From contig JAAYFB010000129.1 in the NCBI GenBank assembly GCA_012728465.1, positions 1-8,488 of the forward strand: a stretch of DNA of 8,488 nt, given 5' to 3'. The position numbers and the translations under genes were made by a program. The DNA is from Proteiniphilum sp. (GTDB taxonomy: Bacteria > Bacteroidota > Bacteroidia > Bacteroidales > Dysgonomonadaceae). The first letter of the stretch is position 1; each line of letters starts with the position of its first letter. Shown here in pieces: positions 7,461 through 8,488 of this stretch. The notes under the pieces were generated by a model. It searched no databases. It saw nothing but the letters and a program-made list of their open reading frames with translations, and was not told the DNA's origin.

Positions 7461-7488
7461 CAAAGATACAATCAATTGTTTTTCAAAA
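7461..7488 (-). promoter_or_regulatory. Candidate Bacteroidota promoter for lpxC/fabZ
   Basis: Read on the minus strand, the box TATCTTTG (plus positions 7461-7468) is a perfect match to the Bacteroidota -7 consensus TAnnTTTG. A TTTTG (7484-7488) upstream can act as the -33 element (consensus TTTG or TTG), but the 15-nt spacer is a few bases shorter than usual. Transcription would start near 7455, leaving a leader of roughly 25-30 nt before the lpxC/fabZ ATG at 7427. It sits in the largest intergenic gap of the minus-strand cluster. The assignment rests on pattern matching only. Confidence 0.5.
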
Positions 7489-7534
7489 CGAATATTAGAT
7501 AAGTATCTTATACTTTTTTAGTGAAAATAAACCA

Positions 7535-8488
7535 CTATTCCTCTGCAAGTTGCTTTTTGAGTTTGTTTAGTTCTCTTTCTAGTTCGCCAATTTGCCTGAA
7601 CATATCTGGTAGCTTTTTGTATATGATTGACGATTTTATGTTATCCTTGATATTAAATGCAGGAGAACCCATTATTTGAGAGTCAGAGGGGGTATTGCTA
7701 ATAATGCCTGATTGTGCTCCCACTTGGCTTCTATCTCCTATGGTTATATGTCCGCCAATACCTACTTGTCCGCCAAGTACTACATTTTCGCCAATCTTTG
7801 TGGATCCAGCTATTCCAACCTGTGCAGCCATCACGGTGTTGCTACCCACCGTGCTATTGTGTCCTATCTGAATAAGGTTGTCTAGTTTTACTCCTTTATG
7901 AATAATGGTCGAGCCCATCACTGCTCTATCAATAGTGGTATTTGCTCCAATCTCTGCATCATTTTCGATAACCACATTGCCCATTTGTGGTATTTTGGTA
8001 TAAACTCCTTTTTCTTGGCTATAACCAAATCCATCTGAACCAATAACGGCCCCAGAATGGATAATAACATTATCGCCAATCTCGCAATTGTGGTAGATTT
8101 TTACACCAGAGTATATCGTAACGTTGTTGCCAATCTTTACATTGTCGCCAATATAAGCATGAGGATATATTTTGGAGTTGTCGCCTATCGTAGCATTGTC
8201 ACTGATATAAGCAAATGCTCCTACGTATGTCTTATCGCCAAGTTTCGCGCTTTTTGATATGTATGACATATCTTCGACTCCCTCTCTGTCTGGTATTGCA
8301 TTGTTTACCATTTCCATAAGCGATGCTAGTGCAGCATATGCGTTAGAGACTTTGATAAGAGTTGCCGAAATTTCTTTCTCTGCTACAAAATCGTTGTTGA
8401 CTAAAACTATGTCTGCTTTAGTCTCATAAATATAGTGTGTGTATTTGGGATTTGCTAAGAAAGATAGAGTGCGAGGCTTGCCTTCTTC
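7535..8488 (-). CDS. lpxD: UDP-3-O-acylglucosamine N-acyltransferase, 5' end outside window
   Basis: The enzyme transfers the amide-linked 3-hydroxyacyl chain to the LpxC product, the third step of lipid A synthesis. The frame stays open to the right edge. The ATG at 8317 is internal: the 57 upstream codons encode the end of the N-terminal uridine-binding domain, including [20 protein letters not shown]. About 317 residues are visible and roughly 30 should be missing. Hexapeptide repeats form the left-handed beta-helix; GSDGFGYS lies at 8021-8041. The catalytic His is in [10 protein letters not shown] (codon 7859-7861), and a second conserved His in GIGGHITIG lies 37 residues later, the spacing of E. 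coli His239 and His276. The C-terminus ([20 protein letters not shown]) is the expected helix, with heptad-like leucines. The stop is TAG at 7535-7537. The gene heads the lipid A cluster within this window; its own promoter is out of view. Confidence 0.96.
   Translation of the reverse strand, partial: EEGKPRTLSFLANPKYTHYIYETKADIVLVNNDFVAEKEISATLIKVSNAYAALASLMEMVNNAIPDREGVEDMSYISKSAKLGDKTYVGAFAYISDNATIGDNSKIYPHAYIGDNVKIGNNVTIYSGVKIYHNCEIGDNVIIHSGAVIGSDGFGYSQEKGVYTKIPQMGNVVIENDAEIGANTTIDRAVMGSTIIHKGVKLDNLIQIGHNSTVGSNTVMAAQVGIAGSTKIGENVVLGGQVGIGGHITIGDRSQVGAQSGIISNTPSDSQIMGSPAFNIKDNIKSSIIYKKLPDMFRQIGELERELNKLKKQLAEE

Noticed and set aside
7535..8317. A complete 260-residue LpxD starting at the ATG at 8317.
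   Set aside because: The frame continues upstream to the window edge and encodes the conserved N-terminal domain text ([10 protein letters not shown]), so this ATG is internal.

Overview
The window looks like a chromosomal segment of a member of the Bacteroidota, most likely of the order Bacteroidales. The evidence is a fused LpxC-FabZ protein (a hallmark of that phylum), the gene order lpxD - lpxC/fabZ - lpxA, a -7 box matching the Bacteroidota form TAnnTTTG, AT-rich DNA without obvious Shine-Dalgarno sequences, and a GH76-GH92 pair typical of Bacteroidales glycan-utilisation loci. The genus cannot be named from the sequence alone.

Layout. Two plus-strand genes on the left (1-2712) converge with six minus-strand genes (2738 to the right edge). 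The plus-strand pair is the C-terminal end of a GH76-like endo-alpha-1,6-mannanase (5' end outside the window), followed by a complete GH92 lipoprotein. The GH92 active-site residues match the exo-alpha-1,2-mannosidase type. Together they look like the tail of an alpha-mannan degradation operon: GH76 would cut the alpha-1,6 backbone and GH92 would trim alpha-1,2-linked mannose side chains. The operon ends at a strong hairpin (2719-2754) that also serves the opposing strand and overlaps the last codons of the opposing gene.

The minus strand, in transcription order, reads: lpxD (5' end outside the window), lpxC/fabZ, lpxA, aguA, aguB and an rlpA-like gene. The first three supply the early lipid A steps: LpxA acylates UDP-GlcNAc, the LpxC half deacetylates it, LpxD adds the second acyl chain, and the FabZ half belongs to fatty acid elongation, which uses the same 3-hydroxyacyl-ACP pool. 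aguA and aguB encode the two-step route from agmatine to putrescine. The rlpA-like gene encodes a small secreted double-psi beta-barrel protein. Gaps between these genes are 107, 30, 11, 62 and 57 nt. A candidate promoter lies in the 107-nt gap ahead of lpxC/fabZ.

All genes belong to recognisable families and every gap is shorter than 110 nt. I found no tRNA, rRNA, CRISPR array, insertion sequence, riboswitch or long repeat, and no sign of an undescribed system. The points worth a second look are modest: the close coupling of polyamine genes to lipid A genes, a Lys in place of a usual Glu in the RlpA-like protein, the coding-overlapping terminator, and the internal promoter candidate.
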